A DNA stretch of 61,196 nucleotides from Candidatus Roizmanbacteria bacterium RIFCSPLOWO2_01_FULL_41_22 (lineage in GTDB: Bacteria; Patescibacteriota; Microgenomatia; UBA1406; GWC2-37-13). Below the pieces are notes generated by a model. It was not told the origin of the DNA. It ran no database searches and saw only the letters and a list, made by a program, of their open reading frames with translations. The position numbers and the translations under genes are program-made. Positions 16,571 to 24,405 of this stretch are shown piece by piece. The first letter of the stretch is position 1. The number at the start of each line of letters is the position of its first letter. The stretch lies in assembly GCA_001789805.1 (NCBI GenBank), contig MGAR01000001.1, forward strand, positions 1 through 61,196, in the 5' to 3' direction.

Positions 16571-16960
16571 TTATCGACCTTGATAATTTGTAAAAAAAGC
16601 ACGCGCCTGCTGTTCGTCCTTTTTCATCTGCTTAACAAGGGCTTTGGCTGAGGGAAATTTGATATTGTCCCGTAACCTCTTTATTATACTCACTTCTATA
16701 TTTTTATCATACAGGTTTTGCCGAAAATCAAGAAGATACACCTCTGCTTTCTTGTCAGTTTCGCCAAAAGTGATAGCCGCGCCGATAAAAACAAGTGAAG
16801 AATATCTTTTGCCATCAACTACTGTCCAGCCAAGGTAAATGCCCTCAGACGTTGAAGGCGTAACCGCGATATTGGCTGTCGGATATCCCAAAGTTTTTCC
16901 CCGACCCAAATGGTGCTCAACTTGACCCTTTAGTGTAAACAACGACTTAACCATTATCAT
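16571..16960 (-). CDS. Stand-alone riboflavin kinase
   Basis: Phosphorylates riboflavin to FMN. 129 aa, just the C-terminal flavokinase domain of RibF: the nucleotide/Mg-binding GRGKTLGYPTANI (19-31), IYLGWTVVDGKRY, SLVFIG and the catalytic-Glu segment AEVYLLDF (72-79). The N-terminal FAD synthetase half of bifunctional RibF (about 180 residues) is absent, and the ORF starts right at the kinase domain. FAD would then have to come from elsewhere or be imported. Two close ATGs (16960, 16954) are possible starts. Confidence 0.85.
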   Translation of the reverse strand: MIMVKSLFTLKGQVEHHLGRGKTLGYPTANIAVTPSTSEGIYLGWTVVDGKRYSSLVFIGAAITFGETDKKAEVYLLDFRQNLYDKNIEVSIIKRLRDNIKFPSAKALVKQMKKDEQQARAFFTNYQGR

Positions 16961-17122
16961 AGTTTTTTATGATCCTTAGCGGACAAAATTCGATACCAAA
17001 TTTTGATTGCTAGATTAACTTCTTTCAAACTCTGTAATAGAAGAATTGATCAGATTTATAAAATAGAATTGAATATTTCAAATCAAAGATTATTAAATTT
17101 TAAGTGAATGTCATTTCCCAAA

Positions 17123-17476
17123 TTATGTAGGTAGATTTTTTACTATTTCATCTGCTTGTTGTAAAGATAAAATGACAATGTTATTCAAATTCGAAACGGA
17201 ATCATCATAGTCACATTTATTTCGATTATCTCTTAATCTTCCTAAATACGTTGCAATTATTCTTGTTTCTGCCCTTTGATTATAAAAAGTAGCAACATCT
17301 CTATGCATTCTTGATGATCTTGTATTTGCTAAACCTTGACTTATGGCATAATTTCGGGATAAACAGTAAACACCATAATAAGCTCTACTTACAGACGATC
17401 TTTTACTAGAATCTGTTATATTTTTTGCCAATCTTTTAGCAAGGGTGATATATCCTTTCCAATCAAAACATGTCAT
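17123..17476 (-). CDS. HEPN-like protein (UPF0332-type), third gene of an unknown operon
   Basis: 117 aa, helical. SSVSRAYYGVYCLSRNYA (about 27-44) is the typical first HEPN helix pair, and RDNRNKCDYDD (about 82-92) occupies the position of the HEPN R-x4-6-H motif, but with Asp-Tyr instead of His, as in UPF0332-type HEPN proteins. Without the histidine it may be a non-cleaving partner. Its ATG overlaps the stop of the gene upstream (ATGA), so it is coupled to two proteins I cannot place. Strongly A/T-rich. HEPN domains are frequent in toxin and defence systems; function here is open. Confidence 0.6.
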   Translation of the reverse strand: MTCFDWKGYITLAKRLAKNITDSSKRSSVSRAYYGVYCLSRNYAISQGLANTRSSRMHRDVATFYNQRAETRIIATYLGRLRDNRNKCDYDDSVSNLNNIVILSLQQADEIVKNLPT

Positions 17477-18201
17477 GCAAATTCTATATTTATATTAAAT
17501 TTATTCACATCGGTAACTTTCTTTAAATACCAATACTCATCTATTTTTTTAAGCAACTTAAAAGCAACGTTAGGCTTAATTCTACAAACTATGAATAAAA
17601 ATAATGTAGATAAATTATTAATTTCAGGATCTTCTTTTAATTCCAATCTGAAACTAAATTTATTTTTAATTATTTTTGGGATTTCAATTACTGCTTCTCT
17701 TAAGAAAATAGTTATTCCAATATTTTTTTCAAGAAAACGAACAATTTCTTTTTGGTCAATAATTTGACATGAATTAATCTGAAGAAGGCTTAAAGTTTCC
17801 TTAATGGTATTAAATATATTTCTCATCTGCTGAGGTTGAAGTTTTCTAAGAGAATCTTGTCCAATAATATCTTTTAACTCACTTATTTTGTTTGAAAGAT
17901 CCATAGCACTACTTTGATAAGTTTGTTGTTTGAATTCTTCTTGAGAATCAATAATCTCGTCTTGTGTAGGATTAAAACGAAAACGTTCAAGCAATTTATA
18001 TTTATCTTCTTCGAGATTGGAATTATCTAAAAAAATCTTAAAACTTTGTTCATTTTCAAGAAAATAACTCGGTGTTTCGCTTTCTTCACTTTCCGATCTT
18101 TTAAACCACTGTAAAAAATGCGTTTTGTAATTTTCTTCTCTGGCTAATCCTAATGGTAAACGCACTGACAATTTAAGTTCATCAGTCATTGTCAGATTCA
18201 T
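17473..18201 (-). CDS. Unknown protein, second gene of the HEPN operon
   Basis: 242 aa, no signal peptide or membrane helix. Predicted helical, with charged and coiled stretches (about 95-150, MDLSNKISELKDIIGQDSLR and IFNTIKETLSLLQINS) and a C-terminal part rich in Lys/Ile/Asn. No catalytic motif is visible to me. It starts 5 nt after the stop of the 234-aa gene and overlaps the HEPN gene by 4 nt, so the three proteins are probably made in fixed proportion and may form a complex. I do not recognise the family. Confidence 0.6.
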   Translation of the reverse strand: MNLTMTDELKLSVRLPLGLAREENYKTHFLQWFKRSESEESETPSYFLENEQSFKIFLDNSNLEEDKYKLLERFRFNPTQDEIIDSQEEFKQQTYQSSAMDLSNKISELKDIIGQDSLRKLQPQQMRNIFNTIKETLSLLQINSCQIIDQKEIVRFLEKNIGITIFLREAVIEIPKIIKNKFSFRLELKEDPEINNLSTLFLFIVCRIKPNVAFKLLKKIDEYWYLKKVTDVNKFNINIEFA

Positions 18202-18206
18202 TGTAT

Positions 18207-18911
18207 TTAGTATTTAGGTAAAAAAACTTTTAGATTATCATCAAGATATTTCCATGCTGAATTTATATAATCAATAATATTGTCTTCATCTAGATCTAAA
18301 ACGATATCTGGTCTAGTATTGATATCAAATGATGCAAGTAAAATTCTGCCAAACTCATCTTCTTCTTTTAATTTTGCGGCCTTGACTCTGAACCAAATAT
18401 TTGAGCTAAACCTATTTATTTCTTTCTTATTTAAAAAACCGGCATTAAGATCATTATTATTTTTTGTAAATTTTAAGTCTTTAATATAAGAATTTTTAAT
18501 TATTTTAACAGCATTATCCACTTGAAATTGAAAAGTTAAGACAAATCCTAATCTAATAATTTTAGGTTGAAAAACCTTTTTAATTGCAGAAACTACAGAT
18601 CTCAAATTATCTACATATTTTTTTATCAATGTCTCAACTTCAATTGTTTTTGAATCAGGCATTTTTTTATTATTAAAAAATAGGTCAAATCGGGTAGCGG
18701 TAGCCTGAAAAGAATATGTTTCGTCTTTGTTTTTTAGTATAAGGCGAGGAAATTCAGGTGGAGCTTCCGGAGGTAATGGTAAAAATATTGGATCACCGTC
18801 AAATAGAGTTCCTGTCTCCTTAGTGAGTTTAGAGGAAACATCAAGTTTATCAGATATAATAAATCCAGATGTAAATAAACCCGTTTGTATATTAAGGCCT
18901 ATAATTTTCAT
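18207..18911 (-). CDS. Unknown protein, first gene of the HEPN operon
   Basis: 234 aa, soluble. Mixed alpha/beta: the beta-rich N-terminus (IIGLNIQTGLFTSGFIIS) leads to a proline-rich turn (PLPPEAPPEFPRLIL, about 46-60), then strand-helix repeats, ending with an acidic stretch (DLDEDNIIDYINSAW). The 'ppEfPRl.l...d..ysfqat..R.dl' segment suggests a sensor or scaffold more than an enzyme, but that is speculation. The ATG at 18911 lies 9 nt after TATAAT. Leads the operon with the 242-aa and HEPN genes. Confidence 0.6.
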   Translation of the reverse strand: MKIIGLNIQTGLFTSGFIISDKLDVSSKLTKETGTLFDGDPIFLPLPPEAPPEFPRLILKNKDETYSFQATATRFDLFFNNKKMPDSKTIEVETLIKKYVDNLRSVVSAIKKVFQPKIIRLGFVLTFQFQVDNAVKIIKNSYIKDLKFTKNNNDLNAGFLNKKEINRFSSNIWFRVKAAKLKEEDEFGRILLASFDINTRPDIVLDLDEDNIIDYINSAWKYLDDNLKVFLPKY

Positions 18912-18920
18912 AGTTTTGAT

Positions 18921-18926
18921 ATTATA
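18921..18926 (-). promoter_or_regulatory. -10 box of the HEPN operon
   Basis: Minus strand TATAAT (18926-18921), 9 nt before the ATG at 18911. A TTGACA lies further up but with a 24-nt spacer, so it is unlikely to be the matching -35. Confidence 0.55.
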
Positions 18927-18971
18927 CTAAAAATATAACAAATTTATAACTGTCAAACTATCTTTGATCTG

Positions 18972-19082
18972 GTACGGGGCGGACAGATGTGCCAGCAAGA
19001 GGATTCGCCACAGTCATTCGACGCGGCGTCCTGTCGCATGACAGGACGAACCTCTGATCTATCGCTTACCTGCCCGTCGTAC
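18972..19082 (-). ncRNA. Folded RNA-like element abutting the 3' end of tRNA-Met
   Basis: On the minus strand the 111 nt just after the tRNA form a consistent branched fold. The outer stem is GTACG(AC)GGGC (19082-19072) with GCCCCGTAC (18980-18972). The middle stem is AGAGGTTCG (19055-19047) with CGAATCCTCT (19007-18998). Inside it are two hairpins: GTCCTGTC-ATGC-GACAGGAC (19047-19028) and GCCGC/GTGGC (19027-19007). That is a three-way junction closed by a long-range helix, only 4 nt from the tRNA. There is no T-run to suggest a terminator, and the matching reading frame is clearly tRNA read-through. Class unknown; it could be a 3' trailer with a processing or regulatory role. Confidence 0.45.
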
Positions 19083-19086
19083 AAAG

Positions 19087-19158
19087 TAGCTGGGGCGGGA
19101 TTCGAACCCACGACCCGTCGCTTATGAAACGACTGCTCTACCACTGAGCTACCCAGCC
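19087..19158 (-). tRNA. tRNA-Met (anticodon CAU), CCA not encoded
   Basis: Cloverleaf folds fully: acceptor GGCTGGG/CCCAGCT (G1-U72), D arm GCTC-GAGC, anticodon stem GTCGT/GCGAC around the loop TTCATAA (anticodon CAT), T arm GTGGG-TTCGAAT-CCCGC, discriminator A. The G1:U72 pair argues against initiator tRNA. CAU could in principle also be Ile2 if modified to lysidine, but the body resembles elongator Met. CTTTG follows the discriminator, so CCA must be added after transcription. Confidence 0.9.
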
Positions 19159-19166
19159 TCTACTTT

Positions 19167-19211
19167 GGCCAGACGGGTGAAACGACTACTCAATTTCTGA
19201 GCTATGCTGGC
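19167..19211 (-). pseudogene. Degenerate tRNA fragment
   Basis: Minus strand reads GCCAGCATAGCTCAG...GTAGTCGTTTCA then CTGGCC. The 5' part copies the D arm and 5' anticodon stem of the neighbouring tRNA-Met (AGCTCAG, GTCGTTTCA), and the ends can pair (GCCAG/CTGGC). The 3' anticodon stem and T arm are missing. Likely a decayed tandem tRNA copy. Confidence 0.45.
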
Positions 19212-19253
19212 AAAATTGAGGACCCAACCTACCGCTAGCTATCAGTTATGGAT

Positions 19254-19259
19254 TATAAT
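19254..19259 (+). promoter_or_regulatory. -10 box of the polysaccharide operon
   Basis: TATAAT at 19254-19259, 7 nt before the ATG at 19267. This supports that start over the ATG at 19204, which falls in the tRNA remnant, and implies a leaderless message. Confidence 0.6.
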
Positions 19260-19266
19260 ATATTCC

Positions 19267-20181
19267 ATGAACTCAATCAATCCGCAAGACAGCACAATTG
19301 AGCTCTCAATCATCGTGCTTTCCTATAATACCCAAAAAATCACTGTGGACTGCCTGCTCTCAATTTACCGCTCCCTTGGCCAAATCAAGCTGTCATTTGA
19401 AGTGATTGTAGCTGATAACGGTTCAACTGATGGTTCACTAAAAGCACTGTATCAACTTCAAAAAAAACTTACAAATTTTGTGATTATCGATAATAAAAAA
19501 AATCTTGGCTTCAGCCGGGCCAACAACCTGGCCGCCAGTATCTCTCGCGGACAATACCTGCTCTTTCTCAATTCAGACGTCATAGTGCTAGATGAGGCTA
19601 TTTCCAAACTTTTATCTTTTGCCAAGAAAAGTCAAGATGCACATTTTTTTGGAGGAAAACTACTCAATCAAGACCGCTCAGCACAAGCATCCTGCGGCCC
19701 TTTTTTTACGCTACCGGTGGTTTTTGCTTTCCTTTTTCTAAAGGGCGACTATTACGGTTTGACGCGCTATTCCCCAAATTCCGTAAAAAAAGTAGACTGG
19801 GTCTCAGGCGCCTGTATTCTCACTAAAAAACCCTATTTTGAAAAATGTCTCGGCTTTGACGAAAAGATATTCATGTATATGGAGGAAATTGACCTGTTAT
19901 ACCGGGCTAAACAACTAGGATTTACTTCCTGTTTTTACCCGGAAGCGCATTTTGTACACCTGGGTTCAGCTTCAAGTAGTCAACGGACATATCCTATCCT
20001 CCAGGTTTATAAAGGCTATTTGTATTTTTACCACAAACATCAATGGCCGATTTCTATTTTTTTACTCCGGCTTATGTTACAATTTAAAGCACGAGTTGCG
20101 ATTATTATCGGGCAACTAACCAAAAATCAATACCTGATCCAAACATATGAAAAAGCTTATCAAATCGCTACAATGGCTTGA
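19267..20181 (+). CDS. GT2-family glycosyltransferase
   Basis: 304 aa inverting GT-A glycosyltransferase of the rhamnosyl/WbbL-like kind. SIIVLSYNTQK begins the nucleotide-binding fold, VIVADNGSTDGS holds the first Asp region, FLNSDVIV is the DxD-like motif, and WVSGACILTKK...FDEKIFMYMEEIDLLYR is the acceptor-side ED motif typical of this group. No membrane span apart from a hydrophobic patch near the C-terminus (PISIFLLRLML). First gene of the seven-gene surface glycan cluster; the next gene overlaps its end by 35 nt. Confidence 0.9.
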   Translation: MNSINPQDSTIELSIIVLSYNTQKITVDCLLSIYRSLGQIKLSFEVIVADNGSTDGSLKALYQLQKKLTNFVIIDNKKNLGFSRANNLAASISRGQYLLFLNSDVIVLDEAISKLLSFAKKSQDAHFFGGKLLNQDRSAQASCGPFFTLPVVFAFLFLKGDYYGLTRYSPNSVKKVDWVSGACILTKKPYFEKCLGFDEKIFMYMEEIDLLYRAKQLGFTSCFYPEAHFVHLGSASSSQRTYPILQVYKGYLYFYHKHQWPISIFLLRLMLQFKARVAIIIGQLTKNQYLIQTYEKAYQIATMA

Positions 20182-21697
20182 CGAAAATCTTCTTAAGATT
20201 TTTCTGACTTTATTTATTTTTTTGATGCCCCTTTATCCGAAACTGCCCCTTAAAAACGTCAATTACACCTATATCGCAATCCGTGTAGATGATTTGATTG
20301 TGGCTGCGTTTGTAATCGTCTTTTTTATCCAATTTTTAAGAAGAAAAGTGACGCTTTGGACCAAATACTTACCGCTATTCATTTTGTTTTGGTTGAGCGT
20401 TTTTCTCTCTTTCTGGTATGGTATGTATGTTCAAAAAACCATTGAAATTGCCAATGTCGGCATGCTTAACGCCCTACGGAGGGTGGAGTATATGGTTGTT
20501 TTTTTTATAGCCGCCTCGATACCCAAATCAAAAAAAGACTTTTATTATTATCTTAAAACTATTTTTATCGTATTGGCTCTGGTTTGTGTCTATGGAATCG
20601 GACAAAAATTTTTAGGTTGGCCGGCTGTCCAGACCATGAACCCCGAATACGCTAAAGGTTATCTGCTATATCTTGATGCTTACGCCCGCATCTCGTCGAC
20701 ATTTGCCGGACACTACGATTTAGCCGCTTACCTGGTCTTATTGATTCCTGTCACACTTAGTATGTTTATTGCGAAAAATCAAAAAAAATATCTGGTCTTA
20801 TTTACTCTGGCATTACTGACGATTATTCTGTCTGCTTCCCGAGTTTCTTATGGCGCGTATATCATCTCGACCGTCGCTTTTTTGTTGTATCAAAAAAAAT
20901 TCCGTCTACTGATATTTGTCCTGATTTTGACAGCTGTTCTTACTCCTCTATCAGCTAACCTGACTAAACGCATCTCCCGCACTTTTACCTATCAAAAAAT
21001 CTATGTTGATCCTTTGACTAATAAGATTTTTGTTCCCAAAGACATGAGACCTGATGATTTGCCCCCCGGTGACTATATTTTTGGCAAGGTGGGAAATGTC
21101 AGCTCCAGTAAAACTGCTTCTTCCGCTCAAGCAAAAGATAAAAGTATTGATGCTGTCAAAGCTAAAGAACAGATCCGCGAAAGCATTATTAAAGAAGCCG
21201 ATTTATCCGGTAAAAATTTAACTGGGCTAGAGATTGATGCTAAGGTGGAAAAACAGTTTCGTTCACTAATCCCGCTTGATAAGTTCACGACCGACATCTC
21301 TGTTTCCACCCGTCTTCAAGTTGAATGGCCGCGAGCCTTTAGCGCTTTTATGAGAAACCCCATTCTTGGTAAAGGTCCTTCCTCAATCACTGAATCAACA
21401 GACAACGACTATCTTCGCTGGTTGGGTGAAACCGGGGCTTTGGGTGCCGGTCTATTCATGCTCATAAACGGAATGATTATTCTCAATGTCTGGAAACGTA
21501 GCCGAAAAGCGGCCAGTGATGAAAAAACGATTTTGTTGGGATTTGTATTTGGTATGTTGGGTATTCTCATTAACGCAACGTATATCGATGTTTTTGAGGC
21601 TTCAAAGGTGGCTTATACTATCTGGCTTATGTCTGGTCTATATATTGCGACGGAAAAAATTTTACCGGTAATGAAATCCTATTCTAAAACTGCTTAA
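20147..21697 (+). CDS. O-antigen ligase/polymerase-like membrane protein
   Basis: 516 aa with roughly ten or more membrane helices, starting MKKLIKSLQWLDENLLK. Between helices lies a long extracytoplasmic loop (about 275-395) rich in charged residues, followed by NPILGKGPSSITESTDNDYLRW, close to the Wzy_C/WaaL pattern in which a conserved loop precedes the last helices. Such proteins polymerise or ligate lipid-linked glycans outside the membrane. The start overlaps the preceding glycosyltransferase by 35 nt, indicating coupling. Ligase versus polymerase cannot be told from sequence alone. Confidence 0.85.
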   Translation: MKKLIKSLQWLDENLLKIFLTLFIFLMPLYPKLPLKNVNYTYIAIRVDDLIVAAFVIVFFIQFLRRKVTLWTKYLPLFILFWLSVFLSFWYGMYVQKTIEIANVGMLNALRRVEYMVVFFIAASIPKSKKDFYYYLKTIFIVLALVCVYGIGQKFLGWPAVQTMNPEYAKGYLLYLDAYARISSTFAGHYDLAAYLVLLIPVTLSMFIAKNQKKYLVLFTLALLTIILSASRVSYGAYIISTVAFLLYQKKFRLLIFVLILTAVLTPLSANLTKRISRTFTYQKIYVDPLTNKIFVPKDMRPDDLPPGDYIFGKVGNVSSSKTASSAQAKDKSIDAVKAKEQIRESIIKEADLSGKNLTGLEIDAKVEKQFRSLIPLDKFTTDISVSTRLQVEWPRAFSAFMRNPILGKGPSSITESTDNDYLRWLGETGALGAGLFMLINGMIILNVWKRSRKAASDEKTILLGFVFGMLGILINATYIDVFEASKVAYTIWLMSGLYIATEKILPVMKSYSKTA

Positions 21698-21724
21698 TTG
21701 TTGTTACCAAATCTAAAATAATTA

Positions 21725-23182
21725 ATGACAATATCTAAATTTTCGGCTAAGCGCGATTTGTTAATTTTGCTTGCGATACTGATCGTGGCTTTTGCCTTTC
21801 GCTTATACAAAATCAATACTCCTCTGGCCGACCTTCATTCCTGGCGACAGGTCGACACAGCGGCAGTGGCCCGCAATTTTAATAAGTTGGGTTTTGATCT
21901 TCTCCATCCGCGCTATGACGACCTTTCCAGTATTGAATCCGGTAAAGAAAATCCAAACGGCTGGCGGATGGTAGAATTCCCGCTTTATAGTGCCGCGTTT
22001 GGGCTTTTGTACCGCTATTTGCCAATATTTCCGGTAGAGATTTACGGCCGGTTGACAACCGTCTTTTTTTCACTGGTGATTATTGCTGTCATCTATTATC
22101 TGACTAAAAAAGAAGCCGGGAGAACCGCTGCTTCCTTTGCTGCCATCACCTATGCGGTGATGCCTTTTTTTGTCTTTTTTTCCCGTGTTGTGCTTCCGGA
22201 AACAACCGCTGTTGCTTTTGCCTTTATGGCAATCTTATTTCTCTATCAGACTACCGGCGCCAAAAGTAAATCAACACCTTTTGGATATTATTTTTTGTCA
22301 ATTTTGTCTTTTGCTGTTGCAGTACTTATTAAACCAACTGTCATCTTTTACGGCCTGCCTTTGCTTTACCTATTTGCACAAAAACATCAATGGTCTATCT
22401 GGAAAAAGGGAGATGTTTATCTATACTTTATCCTTACGCTCCTACCTTTTGTCTTATGGCGCCTGTATATCAAGCAGTATCCAGAAGGCATACCTTATAA
22501 CGACTGGCTGTTTACATCCGTCAATACTTTTGAGGGTTTGAAAAAAATATTTTTTAAACCGGCTTTTTTCCGCTGGATATTCTTCGAGCGTCTGGGAATT
22601 GGTATTTTCGGGGTCTATCTTTCAGTATTCTTTTTTCTTGGTTTGGTTGCCAAGACAAAAAAATATCTTTTACATGTAATATTACTTGCCTGTGTAATCT
22701 ATCTTTTTACATTCCAGGGAGGAAATGTCCAGCATGAGTATTACCAGACCATTATTCTGCCGCCGGTGGCAATTATGGTAGGCTTAGGCGTAGCCTTTCT
22801 TATATCTCAGGGTAAATATCTGCTTCATCCCGCGCTGACTTATCTGCTGATTGCGATCTTTTTTACGGCCGGCTTTGCTTTCTCTTTTTATAAAGTCCGC
22901 GACTTTTATATCTACCCAAACGATCTCATCCAAAAAGCCAAGATTATTTCATCGCTGACCAACGAAAATGACAGAATTGTCACCGACCGAAATGGTGACA
23001 CTACCCTTCTTTATTTGGCTAATCGCCGTGGTTCACCAGCTATATATAAAACACCGGCTGAATTTAGCGCAATGGGCTATAAATACCTGATTACCGCCAA
23101 CCAAGAATCAGTCGCTAATCTGAAAGCTGAAGGGTACCAGGTAGTGGTGGAAACTAATATGTTTACTCTGATTTCACTCTGA
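21725..23182 (+). CDS. Polytopic membrane glycosyltransferase (GT39/ArnT-like)
   Basis: 485 aa, GT-C fold: N-terminal helix (about 10-26), then the extracytoplasmic loop LADLHSWRQVDTAAVARNF (34-52) with Asp36 and Asp44 in the position of the catalytic acidic residue, then about ten further helices and a soluble C-terminal tail. These enzymes use polyprenyl-phosphate sugars to modify proteins, lipids or glycans on the outside. It lies between the O-antigen-ligase-like gene and three GT4 genes. Acceptor unknown. Confidence 0.85.
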   Translation: MTISKFSAKRDLLILLAILIVAFAFRLYKINTPLADLHSWRQVDTAAVARNFNKLGFDLLHPRYDDLSSIESGKENPNGWRMVEFPLYSAAFGLLYRYLPIFPVEIYGRLTTVFFSLVIIAVIYYLTKKEAGRTAASFAAITYAVMPFFVFFSRVVLPETTAVAFAFMAILFLYQTTGAKSKSTPFGYYFLSILSFAVAVLIKPTVIFYGLPLLYLFAQKHQWSIWKKGDVYLYFILTLLPFVLWRLYIKQYPEGIPYNDWLFTSVNTFEGLKKIFFKPAFFRWIFFERLGIGIFGVYLSVFFFLGLVAKTKKYLLHVILLACVIYLFTFQGGNVQHEYYQTIILPPVAIMVGLGVAFLISQGKYLLHPALTYLLIAIFFTAGFAFSFYKVRDFYIYPNDLIQKAKIISSLTNENDRIVTDRNGDTTLLYLANRRGSPAIYKTPAEFSAMGYKYLITANQESVANLKAEGYQVVVETNMFTLISL

Positions 23183-23200
23183 ATTTGACCAACTCATTTT

Positions 23201-24397
23201 ATGAAGATTCTCATGTTGACTCCTTACTTACCATATCCGCCTGCTTCCGGAGGCCAAATCAGAACGCTTTACTTGTTAAAATACCTCAGTCAAAATCATG
23301 AGATTACCCTTGTGTCTTTATACAAAAACGAGAAAGAAAAGGAATATGCCAGACACCTGAAGTCTTTTTGTAAAAATATCTATCTATGTAAAAGAGCCGA
23401 AAAGCCCTGGCAACTGGGTAATATCCTAAGTTCCATTTTTTCTTTCTTGCCTTTTTTAATAGTGCGCAATTATTCTGTCGAGGCTAAAAAAACCATCGAG
23501 AAACTGTTAAAAACAGAACGCTTTGATGTCATCCATGCGGAAACCTTTTATATCATGCCGCACATCCCCAAAACCAGCATCCCAATTTTACTTGTTGAAC
23601 AGACAATAGAGTTTAAAGTCTATCAGCATTTTATCTCCCACTTACCTTTTATCATCAAACTCGGACTGGTGCTGGACATTCTCAAATTACGTGCCTGGGA
23701 AATACATTATTGGAAAAAAGCCTCGCTGGTCGCCACTGTTTCTGATACCGACAAAAAGACCATTCAGTCAATTGCCCCCTTAGCCGATCCGGTCGTGATT
23801 CCCAATGGCGCCGGTGACGAGATGTTTGTTGACAGTTTGCCTGAAAAAAAGTTCAACCAGCCTAAGCTGCTGTTTATGGGCAATTTTTACTGGCTGCAAA
23901 ACGTCGAGGCAGCCGAATATCTGATCAATAAAATTTTTCCCCAGATCAAAAAACAAGTCCCAGATATCTCGTTGATTATCGCTGGTCAAAATACAACCAA
24001 TAAAATAAAAATTGAGAAAACAAATCAAATTGCAATTATCAATATCGCCCCCGACGATACAGCTACTGTTAAAAAACTTTATAGCGAAGCCACGTTGTTT
24101 GTTTCGCCCATCTTTGGCCCAGGCGGTACCCGTCTTAAGATACTAGCAGCGATGGCTTCCGGACTTCCCGTTATCTCCACCCTGATTGGAATTGAAGGCT
24201 TGGGTGTTGAAGAAAAAAAGCATGTCTTGACAGCCAAATCTCTGGATGACTTTACCAATAACATCTTGCTGGCGATTAAAAATCACAGTTTATATTATCA
24301 TATCCAAAAACAGGCCTTTTCTTTGGTTAAGCAAAAATACAGCTGGCCGTCTTTAGCTAAACAATTAGAAATCGCTTATCAACAGATCACAAATTAA
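23201..24397 (+). CDS. GT4-family glycosyltransferase (1)
   Basis: 398 aa GT-B retaining enzyme. The N-terminal acceptor domain begins MKILMLTPYLPYPPASGGQ with the Gly-rich loop typical of GT4. The C-terminal donor domain has LLFMGNFYWLQNVEAAEYLI, ISLIIAGQNTT and the nucleotide-sugar loop GPGGTRLKILAAMASGLPVIS, a variant of EX7E. Soluble, probably at the inner membrane face. Part of the glycan operon, 18 nt after the GT39-like gene. Confidence 0.9.
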   Translation: MKILMLTPYLPYPPASGGQIRTLYLLKYLSQNHEITLVSLYKNEKEKEYARHLKSFCKNIYLCKRAEKPWQLGNILSSIFSFLPFLIVRNYSVEAKKTIEKLLKTERFDVIHAETFYIMPHIPKTSIPILLVEQTIEFKVYQHFISHLPFIIKLGLVLDILKLRAWEIHYWKKASLVATVSDTDKKTIQSIAPLADPVVIPNGAGDEMFVDSLPEKKFNQPKLLFMGNFYWLQNVEAAEYLINKIFPQIKKQVPDISLIIAGQNTTNKIKIEKTNQIAIINIAPDDTATVKKLYSEATLFVSPIFGPGGTRLKILAAMASGLPVISTLIGIEGLGVEEKKHVLTAKSLDDFTNNILLAIKNHSLYYHIQKQAFSLVKQKYSWPSLAKQLEIAYQQITN

Positions 24398-24405
24398 AAA
24401 AATCT

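Noticed and set aside
18953-19144. 63-aa minus-strand ORF (MVEQSFHKRRVVGSNPAPAT...)
   Set aside because: It reads straight through the tRNA-Met T arm and the folded element; the RRVVGSNPAPAT sequence is the usual false translation of a tRNA 3' half.
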